Assembly (NCBI RefSeq): GCF_900070365.1
Contig: NZ_LN850107.1
Coordinates: 1-64,000, forward strand
Origin: Alloactinosynnema sp. L-07
Lineage (GTDB): Bacteria; Actinomycetota; Actinomycetes; Mycobacteriales; Pseudonocardiaceae
Reading direction: 5' to 3'
DNA length: 64,000 nucleotides
Position 1 is the stretch's first letter; every line of letters starts with the position of its first letter. The notes beneath the pieces were generated by a model. The model saw only the letters and a program-made list of their open reading frames with translations. It was not told where the DNA came from and did no database searches. Made by a program: the position numbers and the translations under genes. Positions 10,093 to 19,044 of the stretch are shown here, piece after piece.

Positions 10093-13000
10093 ATGGGTAC
10101 CAGAGGGTGGGTTTCGCGCGCGCTTGTCGCGGTGGTTGTCGTTGGGCAGCTTGGGGTCGGGGGTGTCGCGGCCGCTGATCCGGAGCCTGATCCAGGGGCC
10201 GAGCACCACCCCACCGGGTTGGTCGCGCAGGATCGGACGGCCGTTGCGCCGAGTGTTCAGCAGATCGAACCGGTGCCGCCGGTTGATCCTGGGCCGGACG
10301 GGTCGGTCTCGGTCGAGCGCGAGACTTCCAAGGCGCTCCAAGACATCCCTGCCCTGCCGGGGTTGAGCCCGGCTGCCGGGACGGTGCCGGTGCCCAAGGG
10401 GCCGATGACCCCGCAGCCGCCGGTGTCGCCCTATCAGCTCACCCTCCCGCAGCGGCCCGGACAGGAACTGGTCGACGCGACCGCCGCCGACGCGCTGGCC
10501 ACGTTGGGGCGGGCCGGGCGCCTTGGGACCGACGGGAAGCCCGCGCTGGATGCCAACGCGTTGCAGCCGCAGGTGGCTTCGGCGCAGGTGATCGACCCGA
10601 CCAGGCGGGCCACGTTGCAGGAACTGATCGACGCGTTGCTCTCCGGAAATCTGCCGCCGCCGCTGCCGGTCGATCCGTTGGCGCTGCTCCAGCAGCTGCC
10701 TGACGGCATCCCGCGCATCACCTATCGCGTTTGTTCGGAGTCGGCGACGAAGCCGGTGTCGTGTTCGCTGACGTTGCCGCTGGGCGTGCCGGCGATCGTC
10801 GACGTCACCGGCGACCGCACCCCCGATGTGCTGGCCGACCTGCTTCCGGCGGTCGCGCTGGGCGACATCCTCGGGGCGGTGCGGGAGATCCTGGACCTGC
10901 AGCGCCAGCTCGACGCCGCCACGTCGCGGCTCAACGCGGTGTTGGACCTGCTCAAGAACCCGCTCAACGTGATCCTGCACCCCGAGCTGCTGATCGAGCG
11001 GCTCAACCTCGAAGGCCTGCTCATCACCCTCGGCGACGCGCTGCGGACCAAGACCGAGGCGCTGCTGCGGGTCATCAACGTCGGCCTCGCGATGCTGGAG
11101 GTGCGGCTGCCCACCAGCGAGTTCGCGGGCCGCGACCTGCCCGGCCACGTCTGGGCGGTCTACGACATCCCCGGCCGCAAACGCTTGTCCCTGGGCTACG
11201 ACGGCTTCCGCCGCGGCACGAGCCTGTCCACCGCGACCCTCGGGGTGTTCACGCTGAACCCGTTCGAGGCCGCCGCGAACGGCGTCTTCGACATCAAGGC
11301 CTCCCTGTTGCAGGTGGGCGCGGGCGACGCGATGGCGATCACCGCCGGTATGGCGTCGGTGCGCGACGACCAGCAGGGCGCGGCGTATGACCCGACGGTG
11401 GCCAGTTCCCGGTTCTCGCCGGTGCCGCTGCTGTTCGAGGCGCACGCTCGGATCGACATGGGCGCGGCCGACCGCGCGCAGACGGCCAAGGTGACCGCGA
11501 CCAGCACCACCGACACCCATCTCGACGCGCAAGTGCTGGCGAACACCGCTCAGGCCAACCGGTTCGACCAGGTCAAGGTCGACGTCCTCCCGCGAAGCGT
11601 GTCCGCCGAGCTGACCAGACCGGTCGGCGGCGGTGAGACGACCGTCCGCTACGACGCCTCCGCGCCCATCGCCGACGTGCTGTTCGCTGACTTTGTCTAT
11701 ACAGGACAGAACTTGACCTGGGCCGTGCAGGCGACCGCGAAGACGGTGCCCGCGCGGTGGACGGCGACCTTCAAGACCGCGCCGGACCGGATCACCGCGA
11801 ACTACTCCGCTTCGGGCAGGCTCGACGCGCTAGATGTGAACTTCTACGACAAGGATCCCGCGATCGTCGGCCGCGGCGCGCTGCGGTCGCTGCCGACCAA
11901 GCTGGACTTGCTGGTCGACCGCGCCGCGAGCCACGTGAGCCTGCTCGGCGACCAGGCGATCGGGTCGGCCACCGTGGCCTTCGCCAAGAACCTCGGCGCC
12001 TACGCGCCGCTCGACGGCGACCACGCCACGGTCATCACCCGCGACCAGGCGATCGGCGCGAGCGCGCGGATCACTGGCATGAAGAAGGTCGACGCCTACT
12101 TCGACGGCCACACCCGCCTCGCCACCGAGTTCGACCCGGGCGGCCAGGCTTTCATCGTCGCGGGCGACATCGATGACGTGCACAAGGCGCGGCTGGAGAT
12201 CTCCAACCTGCCCGCGACCCTGTCCATCGACGCGGACACGGCCGCGCGCAAGGTCGCGTACCAGGCGAGCGCGGTCATCAGCCGCGCGCACGTCGCCTAC
12301 ACCAACACCCGGACCGGCCCGACCCTGTTCGGCACGGTCCTGGCTGTGCCCAGCACCGTCGAGCTGAACTACGACCTCGGCGACAAGCCCCGGCTGCGCT
12401 ACACCGCGAGCAGCCGGATCCCGCGGATCGAGCTGTTCGCCGCGCCCGGCCACGTCGAGCAGCTGCGGCCGCTGGAGGACCACTACCTGTCCGCCGCGAC
12501 GGTGAACGTGCCCACGGGCATCGATATCCTGGTCGACCTGCCCGCCAAGCACCTGCAGGGCACCCTGACCGACGTGCTGGACGGTGTGACCGCCGTGGCG
12601 CGGTTCCCGGTCGGGGGCCGCGACTGGACCGCGATCGCCGAGTTCACCGGAGTCCCGAAGGAGTTCGACGCCGACTGGGCCGACGGGAACCTGCGGTTCC
12701 GCGGCGTCAGCGGGCCGTTGGAGGCCGTCCGGCTTGCCGTGACCAACCACGCGAACACGACCGCGCCCACCGGATTGCACGCCGCTGTCCACTATCGACA
12801 GTCGACGGGCGATCTCGACGCGAGCGTGTCGGTGCGGAAGCTGTCGCACATCGAGTATTCCCGGACCGAGCAAGGCAACCAGACGTTCCGGCTTGACGTC
12901 GACACCGCGGGAGCGCCGGTGTTCGTGGACGCGGACGTGGTCCTCGGCGCCGACGACACCCGCTACGCGGTGTCGGGACGGATCGACAACCTGCCGAGCA

Positions 13001-15843
13001 CGATCCGGGTCGACGTGGCCGACGGCAAGATCACCTACGCCGCCGACCGTAACATCGGGCTCGCGCTGAACGTCGCGTTCGGCAAGGCCGCCGCGCTCAA
13101 CGGCCTGGGCGCGCCGCTGTTCGACAACGGTGTCGCCGCCGTTGCCCGAGGCTGTGACGACGGCGCGGGCTGCACGCGCGACGAGTCGCCGTTCTGCACC
13201 GCGTTCGCGCGCTGCTTCGGCGTCGTGGGCACGGTGAACCTGCCTGGCCTGCCGACCAGCGTCGTGGTCGACATGAAGAACCGCACGTTCACCCTCGACG
13301 ACTACCGCCCGACCGCGCCGCTGCAGGCCTACGTCGGCGTGCACGGGCTGATCGACCGCGCGCCGAGCTTCAAGGCGCTGGCCACGCTCGCGGGCTTGGC
13401 CTCGCCGCTCGACCTGACCGTCGGTCCGATCAGTGTTGGCGACGGCAAGGTCGATGTCGGCTACACCGCGTCCGCGCCGCTGGGCAAGCTGACCCTGGAC
13501 GCTGATGTGTCCACAACGGACAGTCGGTTCCCGGTGCTGCGGGCCAAGGGCGTCGTCGACTCGCTGCCCGCGACACTGCGGGTGACCGGCACGCTGGGCG
13601 ACCGCACGTCGGTCAGCATGCGCAACTCCGCGCCGGTCGAGGAGATCTCCCTGACCGTGACCGGCGACCGGTCCGGCTACCTGCGGACCGGTGTGTTCGG
13701 GGTGCCCGCCGAGGCCGACATCCTGGTGGACATGCCTGCCAAGCACGCCGAGGTCACCATGTCGGCGCCGATCCGGGCGGTCACGGCGCTCGCGCGTGAC
13801 ATCCCGGCCGCGGGCCGCACCTGGTCGGCCTACGGCGACCTGCGGAACATCCCCGCGAAGTTCACCGCGGACTGGGCGAAGGGCAGGTACGCGCTCAACA
13901 CCATCTCCTCGCCACTGGCCTCGGCGGCGTTCGCGGTGACCAACCACGGGGCCGCGAAAGCGCCGGTCGGGTCGCACCTGGCCGTGCACTACCGGCAGTC
14001 GAACGGCGATATCGACGCCAGCGCGTCGCTGTCGGGCTTCCGCCGCGCGGAGTACACCCACACGGGTGGCGACTTCACCACCCGGTTCGACTCGGCGGCA
14101 CAGAAGATCGGCCTGGACGCCGATGTCGTGCTCGCCGCGAACGGCGCGGACGACGTGCGGCTGGCCGCACTCGGCACGCTCGGGCCGATCCCGAGTGAGC
14201 TGACGATCAGCTCGGCCAAGGGCGTGATCGGCTACACCGCCGACAAGCAGCTCAACCTCGAGGCCCAGCTCTGGCTGGGCAAGGTGGCCGCGCTCAACGG
14301 CCTGGGCACGCCGAGGTTCGCCAACGGCATCTCCGCCGTCGACAACCTGTGCGCGCCGGGCGCGGGGTGCGCGAGTGACGACGGCCCGTTCTGCCAGGAC
14401 GGCAAGTGCTTCGGTGCCACCGCGATCATCAACGTGTCCGGGCTGCCGGACAAGATCACGGTGAACACCAAGGACAAGTCGTTCGCGTTCAGCGGGTACA
14501 CCCCGGTGGTGGACCAGCTTGAGTTCTATGTGGACGATCGGGTGTTCGTGCCCGCGCCGCTCACCAGGGCCAGGGCGAAGGTCATCCTCAAGGGCCTGCC
14601 GCAGGCGATCACGTTCACCCTCGGCCCGATCAAGGTCGACGACGGGCTGGACTTCGCCTACGACGCGGGCGTGCAGAAGATCACCTCGATCCAGGTGCAC
14701 GCGGAGGCGTTCGGCGTGCCGGTCCTCGGCAACGCCCGGGCACTGGCCACGCTCGACCCGGCGCCGGGCAAGGTGCACGTGAAGGCCAAGTTCGGAAAGA
14801 CCGCCACGGTGTCGGTCGACAACTCGACGGCGATCAACGAGCTGTCGCTGCGTGCGACCGGGGTCTACGACAACAACCCGGCGTCGGCGATCGTCAAGTT
14901 CACCGACGTGCCCGCGAAGTTCTCGATCACCACCGCCCCGAAGGCGGCGGGCGTCACCGCGCCGAACTTCGTCTACAGCTCGCCCGCCAGCACCCTCGAC
15001 GGCCTGTTCGCCGTGGAGGCGCGGCTGATGACCGACGTGGACCCGGTGCAGGCGGGGATCTCCGGGATCTCCTTCCGATTCCAGGACCTCGGCGGCGACA
15101 CCAAGATCACGCTGCAGGACGACACGTCGCTGAAGTTCACCTCGACGCCGCGCACCCCGCTGATCGAGTTCCACACCGGGCTGCTGGTGTCGGGGATGGC
15201 CCGGCAGTCGGTCGACAAGGAGTTGTTCGAGTACGCGGGCGGCTTCTTCACCGGCCACCTGCGCGGTCACTACGGGTTCGGGGCCAGCCGCATCGACGAC
15301 CTCGGGTTCAAGATCCACGGGATCGGCGACCTGACGATCCGGCCCGCCAAGATCCCGTTCGACGACGAGAACAAGGTGCCGCGCGCGGTCGGCTACCTCA
15401 TGCCCGCGTTCGACAGCGGCGACTACGACCGCGTCGAACTCGGCGCGGCGGGGATCGACATCAAGGGCGACGTGGCACTCGACTTCAAGATCGAGCGGCC
15501 GTCGCCGTTCCCCGACGCCTATCACGAGGTGCTGAACCTGGGGCACACCAACGTGCTCCAGTTCCACCGCTACGACCAGCAGTTCCGCCCGATCAGCGAC
15601 AAACTGCAACTCAAGGCGCTCGGCGCGGATCTGGGCTGCCTGCAGCTGTCGACCCGCCCCGGTAAGGTGGCCACCGGTACCAACGGCATCGTGATCCGCG
15701 CCGCCGACGGGCAGCAGATGGTCAATTTCCTCGACCCCGGAGACGCCGTGGAGGACTACCTGATCGACCTGCTGGCGAAGTTCGCCTCGCCGTTCCCCAA
15801 CGCCGAACTCGACATCAGCGACTGGAACCTCGGCTCATGCTGA
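10093..15843 (+). CDS. Giant secreted repeat protein of unknown function (1,916 residues)
   Basis: I do not recognise the family. A signal peptide (RALVAVVVVGQLGVGGVAAA) is followed by a proline-rich stretch and an Asp/Leu-rich region. From about residue 500 the chain is built from units of roughly 60-75 residues. Each opens with a motif like LPxxxxxxVD, VPTGIDILVD or VPKEFDADW and alternates short beta-like segments. A segment of about 265 residues is duplicated: DNA 12520-13310 and 13716-14510 both encode ILVDxPAKH, then AVTNH, VHYRQS, AALNGLG, a four-Cys cluster and SGYTP-like ends. The C-terminal 250 residues are not repetitive. No LPxTG motif or transmembrane anchor follows. The ATG at 10093 was chosen over the longer frame because of the signal peptide and the GACGGGGGAG sequence just before it. 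The stop overlaps the next lipoprotein gene by 7 bp, so the three genes probably work together at the cell surface. Confidence 0.75.
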   Translation: MGTRGWVSRALVAVVVVGQLGVGGVAAADPEPDPGAEHHPTGLVAQDRTAVAPSVQQIEPVPPVDPGPDGSVSVERETSKALQDIPALPGLSPAAGTVPVPKGPMTPQPPVSPYQLTLPQRPGQELVDATAADALATLGRAGRLGTDGKPALDANALQPQVASAQVIDPTRRATLQELIDALLSGNLPPPLPVDPLALLQQLPDGIPRITYRVCSESATKPVSCSLTLPLGVPAIVDVTGDRTPDVLADLLPAVALGDILGAVREILDLQRQLDAATSRLNAVLDLLKNPLNVILHPELLIERLNLEGLLITLGDALRTKTEALLRVINVGLAMLEVRLPTSEFAGRDLPGHVWAVYDIPGRKRLSLGYDGFRRGTSLSTATLGVFTLNPFEAAANGVFDIKASLLQVGAGDAMAITAGMASVRDDQQGAAYDPTVASSRFSPVPLLFEAHARIDMGAADRAQTAKVTATSTTDTHLDAQVLANTAQANRFDQVKVDVLPRSVSAELTRPVGGGETTVRYDASAPIADVLFADFVYTGQNLTWAVQATAKTVPARWTATFKTAPDRITANYSASGRLDALDVNFYDKDPAIVGRGALRSLPTKLDLLVDRAASHVSLLGDQAIGSATVAFAKNLGAYAPLDGDHATVITRDQAIGASARITGMKKVDAYFDGHTRLATEFDPGGQAFIVAGDIDDVHKARLEISNLPATLSIDADTAARKVAYQASAVISRAHVAYTNTRTGPTLFGTVLAVPSTVELNYDLGDKPRLRYTASSRIPRIELFAAPGHVEQLRPLEDHYLSAATVNVPTGIDILVDLPAKHLQGTLTDVLDGVTAVARFPVGGRDWTAIAEFTGVPKEFDADWADGNLRFRGVSGPLEAVRLAVTNHANTTAPTGLHAAVHYRQSTGDLDASVSVRKLSHIEYSRTEQGNQTFRLDVDTAGAPVFVDADVVLGADDTRYAVSGRIDNLPSTIRVDVADGKITYAADRNIGLALNVAFGKAAALNGLGAPLFDNGVAAVARGCDDGAGCTRDESPFCTAFARCFGVVGTVNLPGLPTSVVVDMKNRTFTLDDYRPTAPLQAYVGVHGLIDRAPSFKALATLAGLASPLDLTVGPISVGDGKVDVGYTASAPLGKLTLDADVSTTDSRFPVLRAKGVVDSLPATLRVTGTLGDRTSVSMRNSAPVEEISLTVTGDRSGYLRTGVFGVPAEADILVDMPAKHAEVTMSAPIRAVTALARDIPAAGRTWSAYGDLRNIPAKFTADWAKGRYALNTISSPLASAAFAVTNHGAAKAPVGSHLAVHYRQSNGDIDASASLSGFRRAEYTHTGGDFTTRFDSAAQKIGLDADVVLAANGADDVRLAALGTLGPIPSELTISSAKGVIGYTADKQLNLEAQLWLGKVAALNGLGTPRFANGISAVDNLCAPGAGCASDDGPFCQDGKCFGATAIINVSGLPDKITVNTKDKSFAFSGYTPVVDQLEFYVDDRVFVPAPLTRARAKVILKGLPQAITFTLGPIKVDDGLDFAYDAGVQKITSIQVHAEAFGVPVLGNARALATLDPAPGKVHVKAKFGKTATVSVDNSTAINELSLRATGVYDNNPASAIVKFTDVPAKFSITTAPKAAGVTAPNFVYSSPASTLDGLFAVEARLMTDVDPVQAGISGISFRFQDLGGDTKITLQDDTSLKFTSTPRTPLIEFHTGLLVSGMARQSVDKELFEYAGGFFTGHLRGHYGFGASRIDDLGFKIHGIGDLTIRPAKIPFDDENKVPRAVGYLMPAFDSGDYDRVELGAAGIDIKGDVALDFKIERPSPFPDAYHEVLNLGHTNVLQFHRYDQQFRPISDKLQLKALGADLGCLQLSTRPGKVATGTNGIVIRAADGQQMVNFLDPGDAVEDYLIDLLAKFASPFPNAELDISDWNLGSC
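12520..14510 (+). repeat. Internal segmental duplication in the giant exported protein
   Basis: Two stretches of about 790 bp (12520-13310 and 13716-14510) encode related segments in the same order: VDLPAKH versus VDMPAKH, LAVTNHAN versus FAVTNHGA, HYRQSTGDLDAS versus HYRQSNGDIDAS, KAAALNGLGAP versus KVAALNGLGTP, and a Cys cluster. Identity at protein level is moderate, so the duplication is old. Confidence 0.65.
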
Positions 15844-16244
15844 ACCTCCGCCGCGGGGCACTCACTTGGGTGCCCCGCGGGCTGGTCCTGTTCGCGCTGG
15901 CGGGCTGCTCGGCGTTCTGCTCGGACACCGCGATCTCGGTCGTGCCGCCGAATGTCGGATCGGGACCGGTGACCTTCGAGGCCAAGCTCACCTCCGGCGG
16001 CGATCCTGTCGCGGGTGCGCGGCTCGATTTCTACATCCTTGCCAAGGGCGCCAACGGTGAGGAAGGCCATCTGGCAGGCCAGGGCACGACCGGGGGTGAC
16101 GGGGTCGCGCGGGTGGTGGTCGACCGGTCGTCGTTGGACCGGCCGGGGGCGACGTTGTCCGCGGTCGAGGTCACGTTCGACAGTCTCGCTGAGATCAATG
16201 GGGAGCACTTTTGCGAGTCCAAGGCGCGTGTCTCGTTGCCGTGA
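15837..16244 (+). CDS. Small lipoprotein with an Ig-like domain
   Basis: 135-residue predicted lipoprotein. After WVPRGLVLFALAGC the lipobox LAGC gives Cys at about residue 24. The rest (VTFEAKLTSGGDPVAGARLDFY, then GDGVARVVVD) resembles bacterial Ig-like beta-sandwich domains that stabilise or space surface proteins. The start ATG overlaps the stop of the giant secreted protein (ATGCTGA), and the end overlaps the next lipoprotein gene by 34 bp, which indicates an operon. Function is unknown; a tethering or periplasmic partner role for the upstream protein is an inference. Confidence 0.7.
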   Translation: MLNLRRGALTWVPRGLVLFALAGCSAFCSDTAISVVPPNVGSGPVTFEAKLTSGGDPVAGARLDFYILAKGANGEEGHLAGQGTTGGDGVARVVVDRSSLDRPGATLSAVEVTFDSLAEINGEHFCESKARVSLP

Positions 16245-17122
16245 CTGTCTTGCTGGTGGGCGCGGTCGGGTGCGGCTCGCCTTCGGCTTCGCCGGACTGC
16301 GCCCGCATCAGTTCGTTGGCTGGTGCGGGGGGTGCGGTGCCTGCTGGGATGCCGGTGCCTTCTGGGGTGGTTGACGCTCGGGCGACGGTGATTCCGCCTC
16401 AGGCTGGTGTTGAGGTTCCGGCGGGGGAGTCCACTTTGGCCATGCCGGATCCGGATGTGCCTCGGACTGTGGTGGCGGGGAAGGTCAGTGGTGATTTGGG
16501 GGAGTTGAGGGCGGCGGTTGAGCGGGACATCGTTGGGCGGGGGTGGCGGGTGGTGTCTGGTTCGACTGGCAGTTTTGGTTATCGGGGGGCGGGGGTTTCT
16601 GGGGCGGTTGTGATCAAGGAGTGTGGGTATTTGGTGACGCAGGAGAGTTCGCCGCCGTTGCCTGTTGGTGGTGATCTTCCTGCGTGCGCGAAGCTCGCTT
16701 TTCCTGCTGGGATCTATGCGGCGGCCGTTGTTGCTCACGCGACTGACGTTGGGCCGACTCGTCGGTGTGAGTTCCGCTCCGGTGACAGCTTGTCTGGTCG
16801 GACCACTGTCACTGTTGCCCGGCCGCCTGTTGATGCGGAGGAATGGCGGCGCCGCTTGCAGAATCTGCGTCGGGCGGCTTCGGACTATTTGGTCCAGGGG
16901 TGTCCTGTGGATGTGGCTGCGGTGGCTTCGCTGGATATTGCGCCGTCTGCGTCGGCTTGTGTTGATACTGACTCGTTTGGTGGGCGGGCGGTTGTGTCGT
17001 TGGTGCGGGACAACGATTTTTGGTTGGGGGTGACGGTGGAGGCTAAGGCATCTGGAGCATCTGGACCGGCTGCTCGGGATGCAGCTGTTGCTGTGGTGAA
17101 GGGCGTGATGGCGGGGCTCTAG
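16211..17122 (+). CDS. Predicted lipoprotein, function unknown
   Basis: 303-residue exported protein of no family I recognise. A hydrophobic start (VAVTVLLVGAVGC) ends in a lipobox-like Cys at about residue 21. Several Cys pairs follow (ECGYLV, ACAKLAF, RRCEFRSG, QGCPVDV, SACVDT), and the layout resembles the sensor-like lipoproteins of actinomycetes that have two alpha/beta sandwich halves. The TTG start at 16211 overlaps the previous gene by 34 bp; a GTG at 16241 is the alternative. Codon use is odd: T and G end many codons, giving runs of GTT, TTG and GGG, unlike the GC3-rich neighbours. That may mean later acquisition or weak expression. The stop is followed within about 8 bp by one copy of the hairpin repeat. 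Confidence 0.65.
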   Translation: MRVQGACLVAVTVLLVGAVGCGSPSASPDCARISSLAGAGGAVPAGMPVPSGVVDARATVIPPQAGVEVPAGESTLAMPDPDVPRTVVAGKVSGDLGELRAAVERDIVGRGWRVVSGSTGSFGYRGAGVSGAVVIKECGYLVTQESSPPLPVGGDLPACAKLAFPAGIYAAAVVAHATDVGPTRRCEFRSGDSLSGRTTVTVARPPVDAEEWRRRLQNLRRAASDYLVQGCPVDVAAVASLDIAPSASACVDTDSFGGRAVVSLVRDNDFWLGVTVEAKASGASGPAARDAAVAVVKGVMAGL

Positions 17123-17129
17123 GCAACGG

Positions 17130-17362
17130 TCGGGCTTGGACTCCGCCGATGAGTGCACTCGTTCGGGCTTCGGAGGGCGGGGTCGCTCCCTCGTCAATCA
17201 GCGTCTTATCCGGAAACAGCGATGTCAATGGCGCCTGCGGCGTCGCTGCGCGATCAGCGAGCTGACCATTGACATCCCTGTTTCCGGATAAGGGATTGCC
17301 AGGACGAGGGTGCAGGGGGAAGTGCAGGGACCTGCGGTCCCTAAGGCAAAAGCCAAGCGCAA
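17130..17362 (+). repeat. Long hairpin repeat element, copy 1
   Basis: About 235 bp that recur in opposite orientation at 27725-27960. It carries a stem of 27-nt arms (17205-17231 and 17266-17292, one mismatch) around a 34-nt loop. Flanks of about 75 bp on either side are also shared (for example CTCGTTCGGGCTTCGGAGG and CAGGGACCTGCGGTCCC). The element starts about 8 bp after the stop of the upstream lipoprotein gene and ends just before the stop of the convergent LPxTG gene. It could end transcription from both sides, but the length and wide conservation point to an interspersed repeat family, not a simple terminator. Confidence 0.85.
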
Positions 17363-17369
17363 GGATGCG

Positions 17370-18104
17370 CTAGGTGCGGCGTCTGCGTGTTAGGGCGATG
17401 AGTACAGCGCCCAGTGCTACGGCCGTTGTGCCGATGATCATTAGCCAGTCTACGTCTGCGCCTGTGTTGGGCAGGCGTGACGTGTCGTGGCGGGGGTTTG
17501 GGGACGTCGTGGTTGGTGGTGGCGGGGTGGTGGTGGATGGGGGAGGCGTGGTGGTGATTGGGGCGATGGAGACGGCGATGTCGAAGCCGGGCTGAGCGGC
17601 GACGGCTGGCGGGGCTGCTCGGACGCCCATGAGGTGGAGGTTGGCGTTGGCCGCCTGGTCCGGGTTGGTCTCCATGTATGGGGCGGTGACGCCGTCTGGC
17701 CAGCGGGTGGGCATGACCTGGTAGGCGACGGTGCCCAGGTTGCCGAAGTCGAAGCGGCCGGAGGCGTCGGTGGTGGTGTTGTGGGCGTCGCTGACGACCT
17801 TGGTGTTCACCGCGTGGACGACCGTGTTGGCGAGTTCTTCGCCGGGGTCGGGTGCGTTGTCGCCGTCCGCGTCGACGAATAGGACGCCTGCGACGCGGGC
17901 CGACGTTTTGGTCACCGGGGCGGTGAAGGTGCGGACGTCGGGGCCGACGCGGACGGCGATCGTCAGGTCCCGGGACGGGTTGGTGTTCCAGCCGGTCACG
18001 GTGCTCGACAGGGATTCGATGGCGGCGGGCTGGGCGTGGGCCGGGGGGCCGCAGACGAGCAACGCGGTCGTCGCCGTGGCGAGCGCGGCGAGACGGAGGT
18101 ACAC
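17370..18104 (-). CDS. LPxTG-anchored surface protein with an SdrD/SpaA-like domain
   Basis: 244-residue exported protein destined for sortase attachment to the wall. Signal peptide (LAALATATTALLVCGPPAHAQ); a beta-domain of SdrD B/Cna B type (VLFVDADGDNAPDPGEELAN, TTDASGRFDFGNLG); a Thr/Pro-rich stalk (TTTPPPSTTTPPPPTTT); then the sorting signal LPNTG, a hydrophobic helix and RRRR. The GTG at 18104 is chosen because AAGGG lies 9 bp upstream and the signal peptide starts there; the longer frame to 18146 has no coding character. Ligand and role are unknown. Its 3' end faces repeat copy 1. Confidence 0.8.
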   Translation of the reverse strand: MYLRLAALATATTALLVCGPPAHAQPAAIESLSSTVTGWNTNPSRDLTIAVRVGPDVRTFTAPVTKTSARVAGVLFVDADGDNAPDPGEELANTVVHAVNTKVVSDAHNTTTDASGRFDFGNLGTVAYQVMPTRWPDGVTAPYMETNPDQAANANLHLMGVRAAPPAVAAQPGFDIAVSIAPITTTPPPSTTTPPPPTTTSPNPRHDTSRLPNTGADVDWLMIIGTTAVALGAVLIALTRRRRT

Positions 18105-18204
18105 GGAATCACCCTTCAGCTGCGGAAAGAGCCCGCAACGTAACACCTTCGGGTGACGTGCTGGTGAACACGAGGTGCTCCGTATACCGCACTAAACTGC
18201 GATC

Positions 18205-19044
18205 ATGTCTCGATTCATCACCGCCGCTGACGGGGTCCAGCTTTGGGCCGACGACCTCGGGGACCCGGCGCACCCGCCGCTGCTGCTGATCATGGGGGCG
18301 AACGCAGCGGGGTACACCTGGCCGGACGCGTTCGTCGGCCTGCTTGCCGAGACCCACCATATGATCCGTTACGACCACCGGGACACGGGCAAGTCGACGC
18401 ACGCGTTCGCCGAGAACCCCTACGCCATCACTGATCTGGCCGCCGACGCGGTCGCGGTGCTGGACGGGTTCGGGGTCGAGAAAGCGCATGTGGTGGGGAT
18501 GTCGATGGGCGGCATCGTCGGGCAGCTCCTGCTGCTGGACCACCCGGACCGGCTGCGCACCATGACGCTGCTCTGCACCGCCGCCCTGTTCGGCGCGGAC
18601 TCCCCGGAGTGGGCCGGTCCGTCGCCGGAGTTGTTGGCGCTCTGGCAGGAGCTCGGGCAGCCGCGTGACCGTGCGGCCGAGATCGACTGGCGGGTCCGGC
18701 ACTGGAAGATCCTCAACGGCGGCGTGATCCCCTTCGACGAGGCCGAGTTCCGCCGGATGGAGGAGCGGATCATCGAGCACGCGGGCACCCACACCGAATT
18801 CCCCGCGCACGCCCACGCCGACACGTCCGGTCTCGTTCGTGGCGACGAACTGACGACCGTGCGTATCCCCACCCTGGTCGTCCAAGGGCCCGAGGATCCG
18901 GTGAACCCGCCGCCGCAGGGGGAGCACATCGCCAAGCTCATCCCGGGCGCGGAACTGCTGGAGATCCCCGGCATGGGCCACGCGCTGCCCTCAGCGGTGC
19001 ACGGTCCGCTGGCGGAAGCCGTCCTCAAGCACGCGCGGCTCTGA
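18205..19044 (+). CDS. Alpha/beta-fold hydrolase, aclacinomycin methylesterase (RdmC)-like
   Basis: 279-residue alpha/beta hydrolase. The nucleophile elbow is GMSMGG with Ser at about residue 100; oxyanion-side residues lie in LIMGANAAGYTW; the catalytic Asp is probably in VVQGPEDPVNPP and His in IPGMGHALP near the C-terminus. The long cap and these motifs resemble RdmC-type methylesterases and similar carboxylesterases of actinomycetes. No signal peptide, so it acts in the cytoplasm. The 3' end overlaps the HxlR regulator by 20 bp on the other strand. The substrate cannot be inferred; no polyketide cluster is present. Confidence 0.8.
   Translation: MSRFITAADGVQLWADDLGDPAHPPLLLIMGANAAGYTWPDAFVGLLAETHHMIRYDHRDTGKSTHAFAENPYAITDLAADAVAVLDGFGVEKAHVVGMSMGGIVGQLLLLDHPDRLRTMTLLCTAALFGADSPEWAGPSPELLALWQELGQPRDRAAEIDWRVRHWKILNGGVIPFDEAEFRRMEERIIEHAGTHTEFPAHAHADTSGLVRGDELTTVRIPTLVVQGPEDPVNPPPQGEHIAKLIPGAELLEIPGMGHALPSAVHGPLAEAVLKHARL

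Noticed and set aside
11830-15609. A 1,259-codon open frame on the minus strand within the giant exported protein gene
   Set aside because: It is Arg/Asp/Val-rich with no domain, no ribosome site and no neighbours. High GC leaves antisense frames open, and the plus-strand gene has a signal peptide and repeats.
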